55,354 nt of DNA from Rhodoferax sp. (GTDB taxonomy: Bacteria; Pseudomonadota; Gammaproteobacteria; Burkholderiales; Burkholderiaceae_C). Positions 16,931-26,428 of the stretch are shown piece by piece. Position numbers and translations under genes: made by a program. The DNA is taken from positions 1 through 55,354 of the forward strand of contig SSFF01000029.1 in NCBI GenBank assembly GCA_008015235.1, written 5' to 3'. The notes below the pieces were generated by a model. The model was not told the DNA's origin. It saw only the letters and a program-made list of their open reading frames with translations, and did not search any database. Positions within the stretch are counted from its first letter, which is position 1. Each line of letters starts with the position of its first letter.

Positions 16931-19861
16931 ATGCAGCAAGTTCACCGGTGGCAATACCAATACATCGGAACCACGACACTTCCCAAAACCATCTCGGTCG
17001 TTGAGCTATCGGCCTTCTTCACTTACAACGAGCAAGAGCTCTTGGAAATTGGCAAGAAGCGCAAGGATGCTCTGCGAATTGCTGCAGCCGTTCAGTTGGG
17101 CTTCCTCAAAATGACTGGCTGCCCACTTGGTGACCTCAACACCATACCGCTGCGGCTTTTGCGGCATGTCGCAATACAGATCGGCGTGCCTGCGGTAGGC
17201 ATTGCAACCTTGCGGTCGATTTACGATCGGCCAAAGACCCGGTACGACCACCAGTGGTGGGCCATGGAGTTACTGGGCTTCCGAAAAGCTGAGGGACAGG
17301 ATTTGGTCCCTTTGCCCCTATTTCTGGAGAATGAGGCACGCCAGACTTCGGACAGGGATTTGCTTTCACAACGGGCCAAGCTATGGCTGTACCAGCGCAA
17401 GTACCTGAGTCTGGGAGCGCGCGATCTCGACTCATTGATCGCCAAAGTTGCCATCAGTTCGGAAGATGCATTTTTAAGCTATATCCGCAGTACCGTCCCA
17501 GAGACCACTATCCAGCAATGGACCAAGGAAGTGTCGAAAGTGGAGCCGACCAGCCAGCGTTCCTATCTGGAGTGGCTGCAGCAGCCTGCACGCAAGAAGT
17601 CCATTAACGCCATCAGGGAACAAACAGCGCGGGTCAGCTATCTCAAGCGCATCGGGGTCGACAAGCTGAATCTGGATGCAGTTCCACTAGAAAAAATCCG
17701 TTCCTACGCCGAGCAGCTTAAAAATATCCGGCCTGCCCGCTTCAAAGAACTCAAAGATCCGCTTCGAACCATTCGTCTTGTATGTTTCCTCAAATGGGCG
17801 CTGATGGAAACGACCGATACAGCAATTTTGCTCGGCGGGCGCAGCGTAACCAAGATCATGGCGGCGGCGTACCACGATGCGCAGGCCCTGGAAGGCAAAT
17901 CCGCGTTTTCTTACCACGAGACGGTCGTGGCTCTGTTCGAAAAAGTGGATGAACCCGATTTGTCGGATTCGGACTTTCGGCAGTTTGTACGGGACGTGAA
18001 AGCCCAGTATCAACCACCCCAGTTCCCAACCAGGGCATCAGCTGCCCGATGGCTGCTCAGTGAACCCAATCCCCAGATTCGTTCACTCTTGTCCGAATTG
18101 CGCAAACTCGATCTTCAGGCGGAACCTGGAAACAACAGCCTGCAGCTGGTGCACCACCTGCAGGGTGTCTATGAGCGTGGCCACAAGGAGCTTGCTCAGA
18201 CTCATGGGCAAAGTTACCCACGCCCTTGGCGTGACTTGATCGAGGGGGAAGATCGGGAGCGCGCATTGCGTGCGATGGAAGCAATGACCCTGGTAGGTCT
18301 GCGAAAGGCGTTACGCAGTGGTGCCGTATATGTGGATCACAGCGAAAAATTCCGCGGCCGGTATCGCCTCATGATCAATGATAAGGAATGGGAACGGGAC
18401 CGTATTAACCGGTACTCACAGCTCAACCTGCCCTTGAATCCACACCAGTTCCTGCAAGGTCTTGTGGACGAACTCGACGCCAAGCTGCTGGAGTTGGAAA
18501 AGGCCCGGGCACGGGGAGATTTTCAGGTGCATGAGGGCAAGTTCCGCATCCCCAGGTACAAACCAATTACTGTTGCGCCCGAGGTCGAGCAAAACAAGAA
18601 GGCCCTCGTCAACCAGATCGACATAGTTCAATTCCCGGACCTGATTTTGCAGATGGACAGCCAAACGGGCTTCAGCAAAATCATTCTTGGACGTTCGGCC
18701 GCCAACAGTACCGAACTGCTTCAGGTCTACACCGGCATGCTGGCCCATGGCTGTGCCCTCGATGCTTCGGATGTAAGCCACATGGTGCCCCAGCTCACTA
18801 CCAACCAGGTACTGGCCGGGATGCGTTTCTTTGAAAACAAGGCCTTGGTGCGTGCCGCCAACGATGCTGTGGTCGGATTCCAGCGCCGCCTGCCCATTTG
18901 TGCCGCCTGGGGCGATGGTTCGTTGGCGTCGTCGGACATGATGAGCATCGATGTCTCCAAGCAGGTGTGGCGCGCACGCATGGATTACCGGCGCAAGGTC
19001 GCATCTGTCGGTACCTATACGGCGGTCTCGGATTTCTGGAGTGTGATCTATGACTTGCCGATTGTCCTGAATGAACGCCAGGCGGGGCCTGCCATTGACT
19101 GCGTTTTGCATCAAAGAGAGTTCGATGTTGAGCGCCTGGCAGTTGATACCCATGGATATACCGAATTTGCCATGGCCATCGCCAAATTGCTTGGATTTTC
19201 GTTGTGCCCGCGCTTGGCCAAACTTACGGAGCGCAAGCTGTATGTGCCCAAATCTGCCAAGGTTCCACAAGGGTTAAATGACATGGTGGTGACCACCGTT
19301 TCTCTCAAATCAATCACAGAGGAATGGGATAACCTAGTCAGACTGGCGGCCTCTATCGATACCGGCCACACCTCGGCCACCGTCGCCTTGGCCCGGTATG
19401 GCTCGGCGTCTTCTGACAGCCCGACATACCGTGCCGGCGTTCACCTCGGACGCCTTATTCGCAGCATCTACCTCTGTGACTACATCAGCAGCGAGGAACT
19501 GCGCCGCACCATTCATCGTATCCTAGTGCATGGCGAAGCCGTGCATACGCTGCAGCGTGCCATTTACACAGGGAGTTTTTCCAAGCCGCGTGGGCAGCAT
19601 GAAAACGAACTTTACGCAGCATCTGGGTCACTGACCCTTATGACCAACCTGTGTCTGGCCTGGACATCCAATCGCATGCAGGACATTCTGTTTGGGGATG
19701 CCCCCACGGTTTTGCCGACGGAAGGTATGGAGTGGTTGTCTCACGTCAGTCCAGCGCATATTTCCAATATCAATTTCCGGGGGATATTCACTTTCTCCGT
19801 GGAGAAATACGCAGAGTGGCTTTTTACTTCGAAAGAGCCGCCATTGGCTGCCTACGCATGA
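16931..19861 (+). CDS. tnpA: Tn3-family transposase
   Basis: 976 residues, the size of Tn3-type DDE transposases. Catalytic blocks: WGDGSLASSDMMSID (first Asp), DTHGYTEFAM...LLGFSLCPRL (second Asp) and RGQHENELYAASG (Glu). The start at 16931 is preceded by GGGAGG four bases upstream; an in-frame TTG at 16919 is not needed. The protein binds the 38-bp ends and carries out replicative transposition, leaving a cointegrate to be resolved by the recombinase. It converges with the HNH gene, with eight bases between stops. Confidence 0.95.
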   Translation: MQQVHRWQYQYIGTTTLPKTISVVELSAFFTYNEQELLEIGKKRKDALRIAAAVQLGFLKMTGCPLGDLNTIPLRLLRHVAIQIGVPAVGIATLRSIYDRPKTRYDHQWWAMELLGFRKAEGQDLVPLPLFLENEARQTSDRDLLSQRAKLWLYQRKYLSLGARDLDSLIAKVAISSEDAFLSYIRSTVPETTIQQWTKEVSKVEPTSQRSYLEWLQQPARKKSINAIREQTARVSYLKRIGVDKLNLDAVPLEKIRSYAEQLKNIRPARFKELKDPLRTIRLVCFLKWALMETTDTAILLGGRSVTKIMAAAYHDAQALEGKSAFSYHETVVALFEKVDEPDLSDSDFRQFVRDVKAQYQPPQFPTRASAARWLLSEPNPQIRSLLSELRKLDLQAEPGNNSLQLVHHLQGVYERGHKELAQTHGQSYPRPWRDLIEGEDRERALRAMEAMTLVGLRKALRSGAVYVDHSEKFRGRYRLMINDKEWERDRINRYSQLNLPLNPHQFLQGLVDELDAKLLELEKARARGDFQVHEGKFRIPRYKPITVAPEVEQNKKALVNQIDIVQFPDLILQMDSQTGFSKIILGRSAANSTELLQVYTGMLAHGCALDASDVSHMVPQLTTNQVLAGMRFFENKALVRAANDAVVGFQRRLPICAAWGDGSLASSDMMSIDVSKQVWRARMDYRRKVASVGTYTAVSDFWSVIYDLPIVLNERQAGPAIDCVLHQREFDVERLAVDTHGYTEFAMAIAKLLGFSLCPRLAKLTERKLYVPKSAKVPQGLNDMVVTTVSLKSITEEWDNLVRLAASIDTGHTSATVALARYGSASSDSPTYRAGVHLGRLIRSIYLCDYISSEELRRTIHRILVHGEAVHTLQRAIYTGSFSKPRGQHENELYAASGSLTLMTNLCLAWTSNRMQDILFGDAPTVLPTEGMEWLSHVSPAHISNINFRGIFTFSVEKYAEWLFTSKEPPLAAYA

Positions 19862-19869
19862 GCAGCAGC

Positions 19870-20403
19870 TTATCGACGTTTGGGTGGCCCCTGCACCACC
19901 GGCTTTGGGTAAAGCGTGCGTAGCACATGTTCGTCAAACGCCAGTTCGCTCCGTGTCGTCACCAGCCGTTGTTGTTTGGGGCCCGGCTTGAAATCCTCTG
20001 GCATGCGTCCTAGCTTTTGCAGATATGCTGCTCGGGCGATGACTTGGTTGCTTTCAGGTAGTTTTGCAAGCCAGTCGGCGAACAGCTGTCGACCCTTTGC
20101 CACATTGCACTTGGCACAGGCGCAAATAGCGTTGCGAAACGACTCTTCTCCCCCGCGCGACAGTGGGTCCATGTGATCGATGTGGCGGACAGCATTTTCA
20201 AACGTCAGTGAATCAGCAGCAATTTGCAGCGATGTGGAACAGTATGGACATGCCTCGAATTCTGCATAGAGTGTCCATTTCAACTCATGCGGTAAGGCGT
20301 AATGGGGCCACCACTGGCCATACAGAATTTTGAACTTGCGGATCAGAACCTGCTCCGCGCCAAGCCGCACCTGCAGCTCTTGTTGAGAGATTCCGGCAAT
20401 CAC
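19870..20403 (-). CDS. HNH endonuclease-like protein
   Basis: 177 residues. A zinc-binding HNH core is clear: CPYC, then HIDHMDPLSRGG (catalytic His), FRNAICACAKCNVAKG (Asn and the second CxxC). HNH proteins nick or cut DNA; many are attached to mobile elements. The ATG overlaps the stop of the recombinase gene by 4 bp, so the two proteins are translationally coupled. It is not part of the TnpA/TnpS/TnpT core I know, so it may be an accessory factor or a homing or defence nuclease. Confidence 0.85.
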   Translation of the reverse strand: MIAGISQQELQVRLGAEQVLIRKFKILYGQWWPHYALPHELKWTLYAEFEACPYCSTSLQIAADSLTFENAVRHIDHMDPLSRGGEESFRNAICACAKCNVAKGRQLFADWLAKLPESNQVIARAAYLQKLGRMPEDFKPGPKQQRLVTTRSELAFDEHVLRTLYPKPVVQGPPKRR

Positions 20404-21455
20404 TCGATTGGGCGTCTGTGCAGAGCCACCACGTTGGATGGCATGGCTTGTGGCGTAGAGCCTGTGAGATGTGTTCGGCGTCTGGACTGCGCAACCACAC
20501 GCGGATCTCGATATGGGGACGGGCTGTTCTCCAGCGCGGTTTCAAAACGACTGCCCAGATCCTCTTCGGAAATATCCAGATAACGCAGTGCCGAGTTGAA
20601 GTCACGCCAACCGATGTAGGTCATGAGTTCTTTAAGGTCCCAGCCATTGGATTTGGCCCAGTTGGCAAAACCACGGCGCAAGGAGTGACTGCTGTAGTCA
20701 CTGGCATTCGGTACGCCGGCTTCCTGAAAAAGTTTTTGCAGCCAAGGGACAACGCTGCCGCTGGCCAGGCCTTGGCTTGAGACATGCCCCCATCGGTCAA
20801 TTCGCCTGAAGACTGGTCCATGGCTTTGCTCAAGCGCTACTTGCCATTGCTGAAAAGCTGTTACTGGGCACAGTTTCGACAAGGCTGGGCAGAAGAAGCT
20901 CTGTCCTGCAGACTCCCGATCACCTTTTGAATAGGGAAGAAAGCACTGCATCCCCACGCCGTCATTGAGCGTGATGTGCTCGAACTGCAAACGGGTCAAC
21001 TCATCGGAGCGGAATCCACGCCAAAAACCAATCAGCAGCATGGCCTGATCCCTGACACATCGGAGATACCGCGGGTCTGAAGGGGCCAATTGATCGGCTT
21101 CCGACTTTAGCCATTCTGAAACCTGGGCCATCCGTTCGAATTCAAAGGGACGGGCCCGTTTTTCCGGGATATTGTGCGCTGTGCGGATTCCTTTGAGGAC
21201 CTGCGAAACCAAGGCTGACTTGGTTGGGTCAGTAAATCCATGGTCACGGTGCCATTTGGACAATCCGGCCAGCCTTGCGCGCAAAGTGTTGATTGACAGC
21301 GAGTCTGCAAAGTGGGCCAGATAAGCTGCAACGGCATCGGGGGACGCTGGCAAAGATCCACGGCCCTCCACCTCAAAATGCTGAATCGCAGAAGCGTAGC
21401 TGCGCTGTGTGTTGGGGCGGTTAGCCAGTTTGACGTAGGTCTCGACGGTGGCCAT
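20400..21455 (-). CDS. tnpS: Tyrosine recombinase (TnpS-type cointegrate resolvase)
   Basis: 351 residues from the ATG at 21455 (AGGA about ten bases upstream); a GTG at 21476 is in frame but has no binding site. Catalytic residues of the integrase family: Arg in GFWRGFRSDELTRL, HSLRRGFA (His-x-x-Arg), GWRDFNSALRYLD (Trp and the nucleophile Tyr). The N-terminal SAM-like core-binding domain spans about residues 1-110. Within a Tn3 element carrying a TnpT-like partner it should resolve cointegrates at an internal site. The gene lies 82 bp downstream of the DMT permease gene on the same strand. Confidence 0.88.
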   Translation of the reverse strand: MATVETYVKLANRPNTQRSYASAIQHFEVEGRGSLPASPDAVAAYLAHFADSLSINTLRARLAGLSKWHRDHGFTDPTKSALVSQVLKGIRTAHNIPEKRARPFEFERMAQVSEWLKSEADQLAPSDPRYLRCVRDQAMLLIGFWRGFRSDELTRLQFEHITLNDGVGMQCFLPYSKGDRESAGQSFFCPALSKLCPVTAFQQWQVALEQSHGPVFRRIDRWGHVSSQGLASGSVVPWLQKLFQEAGVPNASDYSSHSLRRGFANWAKSNGWDLKELMTYIGWRDFNSALRYLDISEEDLGSRFETALENSPSPYRDPRVVAQSRRRTHLTGSTPQAMPSNVVALHRRPIE

Positions 21456-21537
21456 GAGGGGATTTTCCTGTATCACATGTTTTTTGACCAGTCATTCGAA
21501 TCCTGAATTGATCCTGCCAGAAATTTTGTGTGTGAGG

Positions 21538-22608
21538 TCATTGGTGTGCATGTCGGTGATGCACATCCGGAAAATGTGGATGCGCATGAACCAATTGTGG
21601 GTGACGGTGGTCATGCGTGTGCGGCTCCACTCCGTCCCAGTCAAAGTCGTGGGTGTGCTGGTGGTGAGCATCGTGGCGATGCCGATGGCGGTGGGACATC
21701 TCCAAGTGTTTGTGCTCATGGGCATGATGTTCCGTCAAGTGCAACCAAACTCCGGCAGCCATCAAGGCTGCAGCCGCCCAAAAGAGCATGTTGGTGGGCT
21801 CGCCAAATACGGCAATGGCCAGTGCTGCCCCCACGAAGGGTGCCGTCGAAAAATAGGCACCCGTTCGCGCTGTACCCAAATCCCGCAGGGCCAGTACAAA
21901 CAGCACCAGACTCAGGCCATAGCCCAAAAAGCCAATCAACAGGGCCGAGGACACCACACCCGCAGATGGCATGCTAGCGCCCAATGCAAACGCCATACCC
22001 GTATTGACGCAGCCGGCCACCAGTCCTTTGCTCCCTGCAATGAACAAGGCGTCAGATGCTGACACCTTGCGGGTGAGGTTGTTGTCAATGGCCCAAGCCA
22101 AGCACGCACCAGCCAACGCCAACGGTCCCCAGGTTGATGCGGAGTCCCCCGACACACCGCCCGTGGGCCAAGCCAGGACGGTACCACCTGCAACGATCAA
22201 GGCCATGCCCAGCACGATGCGCCGGTCCGCATTCTCCCGAAACACCAGCCAGGCCAATACAGCAGTCAGCACCGACTCCAGGTTGAGGAACAGCGACGCC
22301 GTTGCTGCGGTCGTCTGTGACAGGCCCACCATCAGCAGCAATGGCCCGAGTACGCCGCCGAACGCAATCGCTCCCAAGAGCCATGGCCATTCATGGCGTG
22401 GCAAATCGGCGGATTTCCAACCCCGGTCACGTATCCATCGAATCAGGCTCAAACCAATACCGCTACCCAGGTAGAGCAGCCCCGCCAACAGAAATGGCGA
22501 TGCGAAGGTACCCCCTTGACCGGAGAGTTGCTTGGCAAACGGTGTACTGGCTCCAAACAGGACGGCCGCACCCAGAGCAGGCCAGGCAGCACGGTGCAGG
22601 CCGCTCAT
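21538..22608 (-). CDS. DMT/EamA permease with histidine-rich C-terminal tail
   Basis: 356 residues. About ten membrane segments in two EamA repeats (LFGASTPFAKQL; LLLMVGLSQTTAATASLFLNLE; ALRDLGTARTGAYFSTAPFVG), then some 60 residues of extremely His-rich sequence (HHAHEHKHLE, HRHRHRHDAHHQHTHD). The tail suggests metal binding, and the gene lies in the cad block, so export of a metal or metal complex is likely. The substrate is inferred. The ATG at 22608 overlaps the methyltransferase stop (ATGA); an in-frame start at 22626 is less likely. Confidence 0.85.
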   Translation of the reverse strand: MSGLHRAAWPALGAAVLFGASTPFAKQLSGQGGTFASPFLLAGLLYLGSGIGLSLIRWIRDRGWKSADLPRHEWPWLLGAIAFGGVLGPLLLMVGLSQTTAATASLFLNLESVLTAVLAWLVFRENADRRIVLGMALIVAGGTVLAWPTGGVSGDSASTWGPLALAGACLAWAIDNNLTRKVSASDALFIAGSKGLVAGCVNTGMAFALGASMPSAGVVSSALLIGFLGYGLSLVLFVLALRDLGTARTGAYFSTAPFVGAALAIAVFGEPTNMLFWAAAALMAAGVWLHLTEHHAHEHKHLEMSHRHRHRHDAHHQHTHDFDWDGVEPHTHDHRHPQLVHAHPHFPDVHHRHAHQ

Positions 22609-23225
22609 GTCAGCGCCTTTCGGCACATGCAGTAGATGAACTGCTGGTCCGTTCCAAAGGGCGTGTGATGCAGCTGTTCTTCATGCGACAACATGGTGAA
22701 CGCCTCGCCGAACTCGGCATGCAAGCTTCCCGGTGCATAGCGCATCACCGGGAGACCACTGCATTTCGTCGGACCATTTTCACCAAACGTGGCCATGATG
22801 ACGTGTCCACCCGGCTTCAGTGCCCGTAAGACCTGATGCACATAGGCCGCACGGTCGGCTTCCGAGGTCAGAAAGTGAAAGACCGCGCGATCATGCCAAA
22901 TATCCACGCTATTCGGTTTTAACTCTGCCTGGGTAATGTCCCCTTCCATCCAGCACACCCGTCGCGCCGTGTCTCCCAAACGGCGGCGACTGGCTTCCAA
23001 AGCTGCATCGGAGAGGTCCAACACCGTGATATTCCCAAAGCCTGCGGAAAGAAGGTCGTCCACCAGCGTGGAGGCGCCACCGCCCACATCCAGAATGGCT
23101 GCATCTTTGCCCAATCCACTGGTTTGGATCAAGCGCATCGACGTTTCGGCATGGGGCTGAAACCAGCTCACGCTGTCTTCTGCCTTGGTGGAATAGACGT
23201 TTTCCCAGTGGTCTTTGTTGTGCAT
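22605..23225 (-). CDS. Class I SAM-dependent methyltransferase
   Basis: 206 residues. SAM-binding motif DVGGGAS (motif I), acidic VLDLSDAAL, and DIWHDRAVFHFLT (motif IV area) fit a small-molecule methyltransferase of the UbiE/TehB-like kind. The start at 23225 is preceded by AAGAGA. It lies 19 bp after the merR-type gene and overlaps the permease gene, so it is part of the metal-regulated minus-strand operon. The substrate is unknown. Confidence 0.85.
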   Translation of the reverse strand: MHNKDHWENVYSTKAEDSVSWFQPHAETSMRLIQTSGLGKDAAILDVGGGASTLVDDLLSAGFGNITVLDLSDAALEASRRRLGDTARRVCWMEGDITQAELKPNSVDIWHDRAVFHFLTSEADRAAYVHQVLRALKPGGHVIMATFGENGPTKCSGLPVMRYAPGSLHAEFGEAFTMLSHEEQLHHTPFGTDQQFIYCMCRKALT

Positions 23226-23244
23226 TGCGGTCTCTTGTATTGGA

Positions 23245-23676
23245 TTACCCCAGGTGGGTGTGGCGTTCAGGCTTCTGCTCGGTTTCCATGGCCGCCAGCC
23301 CGTGCATGATGCCGCAAGCATCCACGGCCTGCTCGTCCTGACATCGCTGGCGCAATGTGTTGAGTTGCCGCTTGAGTTGCACCAGTTCCTGAATGCGCTC
23401 TTCGACATGGGCAATGTGCTCGTCGAAGACCGCGTTGATCGCGCCGCAACCCGCCTGCGGTTGGTCGGCCAGTTGCAGCAGGGTGTGAATCTCCTCATGG
23501 CTCATGTCCAGCGCACGGCAATTGCGGATGAAACGCAAGCGCTCCAGGTGCTCTGGCCCATACACCCGAAAGTTGCCCGGCGTGCGCGCAGGTTCGGGCA
23601 GCAAGCCCTCTTTCTCGTAATAGCGCACGGTTTCGACCGTGCATTGGACCACCTGTGCCAGTTCACCGATTTTCAT
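23245..23676 (-). CDS. cadR: MerR-family metal sensor, CadR/PbrR type
   Basis: 143 residues. N-terminal winged helix of MerR type (MKIGELAQVVQCTVETVRYYEKEGLLP), a long dimerisation helix, and Cys at the expected places for the Cd/Pb/Zn sensors: GCGAINAVFDEH, LRQRCQDE and ACGIMHGL near the C-terminus, with a terminal HTH. It is divergent from the P-type ATPase gene, whose promoter has the 19-bp spacer such regulators act on. It heads an operon with the methyltransferase and the permease. Whether the main inducer is Cd, Pb or Zn cannot be told. Confidence 0.9.
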   Translation of the reverse strand: MKIGELAQVVQCTVETVRYYEKEGLLPEPARTPGNFRVYGPEHLERLRFIRNCRALDMSHEEIHTLLQLADQPQAGCGAINAVFDEHIAHVEERIQELVQLKRQLNTLRQRCQDEQAVDACGIMHGLAAMETEQKPERHTHLG

Positions 23677-23694
23677 GGTATTCCAAAATATTTG

Positions 23695-23725
23695 TTGACT
23701 CTATAGTAACTTCAGGTTATGTAAT
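23695..23725 (+). promoter_or_regulatory. MerR-type promoter/operator of the P-type ATPase gene
   Basis: TTGACT (23695-23700) and TGTAAT (23720-23725) with a 19-bp spacer containing CTATAGTAACTTCAG. This matches the elongated-spacer promoters of the cadA and pbrA genes, which need MerR-type distortion to be active. Confidence 0.85.
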
Positions 23726-23751
23726 TCGGGGAAATCATTGCAAAAGACCCT

Positions 23752-26043
23752 ATGGCACACCACGCACATCACCATCACGACCCAGATCAAGACCACGCGC
23801 ACCATGGTCACGCACACAAGCATGACGGTGATGCTTGCTGCGTGGCTCCCACGCCGATTCAGCCCACCGCTTGTGCCACGGGTTGCTGTGGTGAAAGTGC
23901 TGCTCAGACCCTCGTCCGGCTGGGCAAGCCGAAGGTGCAGGTTGGAGGAGTCCAAACGCCGATTCGGATCATGCAAATGGATTGCCCCACCGAAGAGGCT
24001 CTGTTGCGCAAGAAGTTGGGGGGCATGCCCGCTGTAGTGGGTATGGAGTTCAACCTGATGCAGCGTGTGCTCACGGTGACGCATGAGCCTGCCGCTATCG
24101 AACCCATCTTGCAAGCGGTGCGATCGCTGGGCTTCACACCCGAGGTGGCGACGGATGCCGCCTCGTTGACACAACCCACACAGGAGTCAGCCAAGCCTTG
24201 GTGGCCGCTGTTACTTGCAGGTTTTGCAGCTATCGGTTCAGAGGCTGCGCATTGGCTGCACGCGCCTGCCTGGCTTGCTGCTGTACTGGCCATCGTGGCC
24301 GTGCTGGCCTGCGGCATCACCACCTACAAAAAAGGCTGGATCGCCCTTCGCAACGGCAATTTGAACATCAACGCTCTGATGAGCATTGCAGTGACTGGGG
24401 CACTGCTGATTGGCCAGTGGCCGGAAGCGGCCATGGTCATGGTGCTGTTCACGGTTGCCGAACTCATTGAAGCCAAATCACTCGACCGTGCACGCAACGC
24501 TATCCAGGGTCTGATGCAACTGACACCTGAGCGTGCCACAGTCTTGCAAGCCAATGGAGCCTGGCTGGAGGTGGAGGCCACGACAGTACCCGTGGGGGAG
24601 CGTGTCCGCATCAAGCCGGGCGAGCGCTTGGCATTGGATGGCACAGTGGTGAGTGGTCGCTCCACCATCAACCAGGCCCCGATCACCGGGGAGAGCCTGC
24701 CCGTGGAAAAGACCGAAGGCGATGCAGTTTTCGCAGGCACGATCAACGAATCTGGCTCGCTGGAGTACATCGTGACGGCTGCGGCGAATAACAGCACCCT
24801 GGCGCGCATCATCCATGCCGTGGAAGAAGCCCAAGGTGCCAAGGCCCCCACGCAGCGGTTTGTGGACCAGTTTGCCCGCGTCTACACCCCAGTGGTGTTT
24901 GCAATTGCCATGGCAGTGGCAGTTCTGCCGCCGTTGTTCTTTGGCGGGGACTGGTTCGACTGGATTTACAAGGCACTGGTGCTGCTGGTGATTGCCTGCC
25001 CCTGTGCTCTGGTGATTTCCACACCGGTGACCATTGTCAGCGGGCTTGCTGCCGCTGCGCGCCAGGGCATTCTGATCAAAGGCGGGGTTTATCTGGAAGA
25101 GGGGCGCAAGTTGCGCTGGCTGGCACTGGACAAGACTGGCACCATCACCCACGGCAAGCCCGTGCAGACCGACTTTGTGGCCCTGAACGGTTGGAGCGAG
25201 ACCGAGGTACGCAGTCTGGCGGCCAGTCTGGCGGCACGCTCGGACCACCCGGTATCCCGCGCCCTGGCAGAAGCCGCTGTGCGCGACGGCGTTGCGTTGC
25301 GCAATGTCGATGGCTTTGAAGCCTTGGCCGGGCGCGGCACCCACGGTGTGATGGGCGGCAAAACCTACTATCTGGGCAACCACCGTCTGATTCACGAGCA
25401 AGGCAGCTGCTCCTTGGCGCTGGAAGCGCGCCTGTCTGCATTGGAGGAACAAGGCAAGACCGTCATCTTGTTGACCGATGAGCACAGCGTGCATGGCCTG
25501 TTTGCGGTGGCCGATACGGTGAAGGACAGCAGCCGCCAGGCGATTTCAGAGTTGCATGCACTGGGCATCAAAACGGTCATGCTGACTGGCGACAACGCAC
25601 ACACCGCTCAGGCGATTGCCGCACAGGTGGGCATTGACGAGGCCGTGGGCGACTTGCTGCCCGTGGACAAGCTCCAAGCCATCGCGTCCAAGGTTGGGAA
25701 AGACGGTGCGGTCGGCATGGTGGGCGACGGCATCAACGACGCACCCGCACTGGCCCGCGCAGATATTGGCTTTGCCATGGGTGCCGCGGGCACAGGCACT
25801 GCCATTGAAACCGCCGATGTCGCCCTGATGGACGACGACCTGCGCAAGCTGCCGCGCTTTGTGCGCCTGTCGCGCCACACCCATGCCCTGCTGGTGCAAA
25901 ACATTGTGCTGGCACTTGGCATTAAGGCCGTGTTTCTGGTGCTGACTCTGGTGGGGGTAGGCACCATGTGGATGGCGGTGTTCGCCGACGTGGGCGCGAG
26001 TCTGCTGGTGGTGGCCAACGGTTTGCGGCTGCTTCGGCGCTGA
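23752..26043 (+). CDS. cadA: P1B-type ATPase for Cd/Zn/Pb export
   Basis: 763 residues. The first 55 residues are rich in His and Cys (HHAHHHH, HAHHGHAH, ACC, ATGCC). A ferredoxin-like metal domain follows with MDCPTEE (about residue 78), having one Cys rather than CxxC as in PbrA/CadA relatives. Then membrane helices, TGES, the CPC metal site (IACPCALVIS, near 420), DKTGT (phosphorylated Asp near 460), and GDGINDAPALA. It pumps divalent soft metals out of the cytoplasm. It is controlled by the adjacent MerR-type protein. Confidence 0.94.
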   Translation: MAHHAHHHHDPDQDHAHHGHAHKHDGDACCVAPTPIQPTACATGCCGESAAQTLVRLGKPKVQVGGVQTPIRIMQMDCPTEEALLRKKLGGMPAVVGMEFNLMQRVLTVTHEPAAIEPILQAVRSLGFTPEVATDAASLTQPTQESAKPWWPLLLAGFAAIGSEAAHWLHAPAWLAAVLAIVAVLACGITTYKKGWIALRNGNLNINALMSIAVTGALLIGQWPEAAMVMVLFTVAELIEAKSLDRARNAIQGLMQLTPERATVLQANGAWLEVEATTVPVGERVRIKPGERLALDGTVVSGRSTINQAPITGESLPVEKTEGDAVFAGTINESGSLEYIVTAAANNSTLARIIHAVEEAQGAKAPTQRFVDQFARVYTPVVFAIAMAVAVLPPLFFGGDWFDWIYKALVLLVIACPCALVISTPVTIVSGLAAAARQGILIKGGVYLEEGRKLRWLALDKTGTITHGKPVQTDFVALNGWSETEVRSLAASLAARSDHPVSRALAEAAVRDGVALRNVDGFEALAGRGTHGVMGGKTYYLGNHRLIHEQGSCSLALEARLSALEEQGKTVILLTDEHSVHGLFAVADTVKDSSRQAISELHALGIKTVMLTGDNAHTAQAIAAQVGIDEAVGDLLPVDKLQAIASKVGKDGAVGMVGDGINDAPALARADIGFAMGAAGTGTAIETADVALMDDDLRKLPRFVRLSRHTHALLVQNIVLALGIKAVFLVLTLVGVGTMWMAVFADVGASLLVVANGLRLLRR

Positions 26044-26069
26044 GTTTGCTTGTATGAAAGGAGTTAGCA

Positions 26070-26354
26070 ATGGGTATTCTTGATAATCTTTTTGGTAGGC
26101 ATCACAGTGACCACCATCGTTCCTCCCATGGACATCACGAAGATTCACGCCATGGCTATTCCAGCGGTCATGGCGGGCCCGCTTTGGGCGCGACTGGACT
26201 TGATTGCTCTGCATGTCGAGCCCAGAACCAGCCCAATGCACGGTTTTGCCAACAATGCGGAAAGTCTCTGATCCCCAGTGCATGCAGACAATGTGGCACA
26301 ACAATGCAAACGGGAGCCAAGTTCTGCGCGCAATGTGGACAACCGGCGCTATAG
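26070..26354 (+). CDS. Small His-rich double zinc-ribbon protein
   Basis: 94 residues. A His-rich N-terminus (HHSDHHRSSHGHHED) precedes two zinc ribbons (CSAC...CQQC and CRQC...CAQC). It starts 26 bp after cadA behind AGGAG. It could buffer zinc or cadmium in the cytoplasm or hand them to the pump; function is inferred from metal ligands and position only. Confidence 0.8.
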   Translation: MGILDNLFGRHHSDHHRSSHGHHEDSRHGYSSGHGGPALGATGLDCSACRAQNQPNARFCQQCGKSLIPSACRQCGTTMQTGAKFCAQCGQPAL

Positions 26355-26428
26355 CGCAGAGGAAGGCACCAGCATCTGGTTTGCCTGTCCACGTTGTTCC
26401 CCAAAGTGAACTGATACACTTTTCGACC

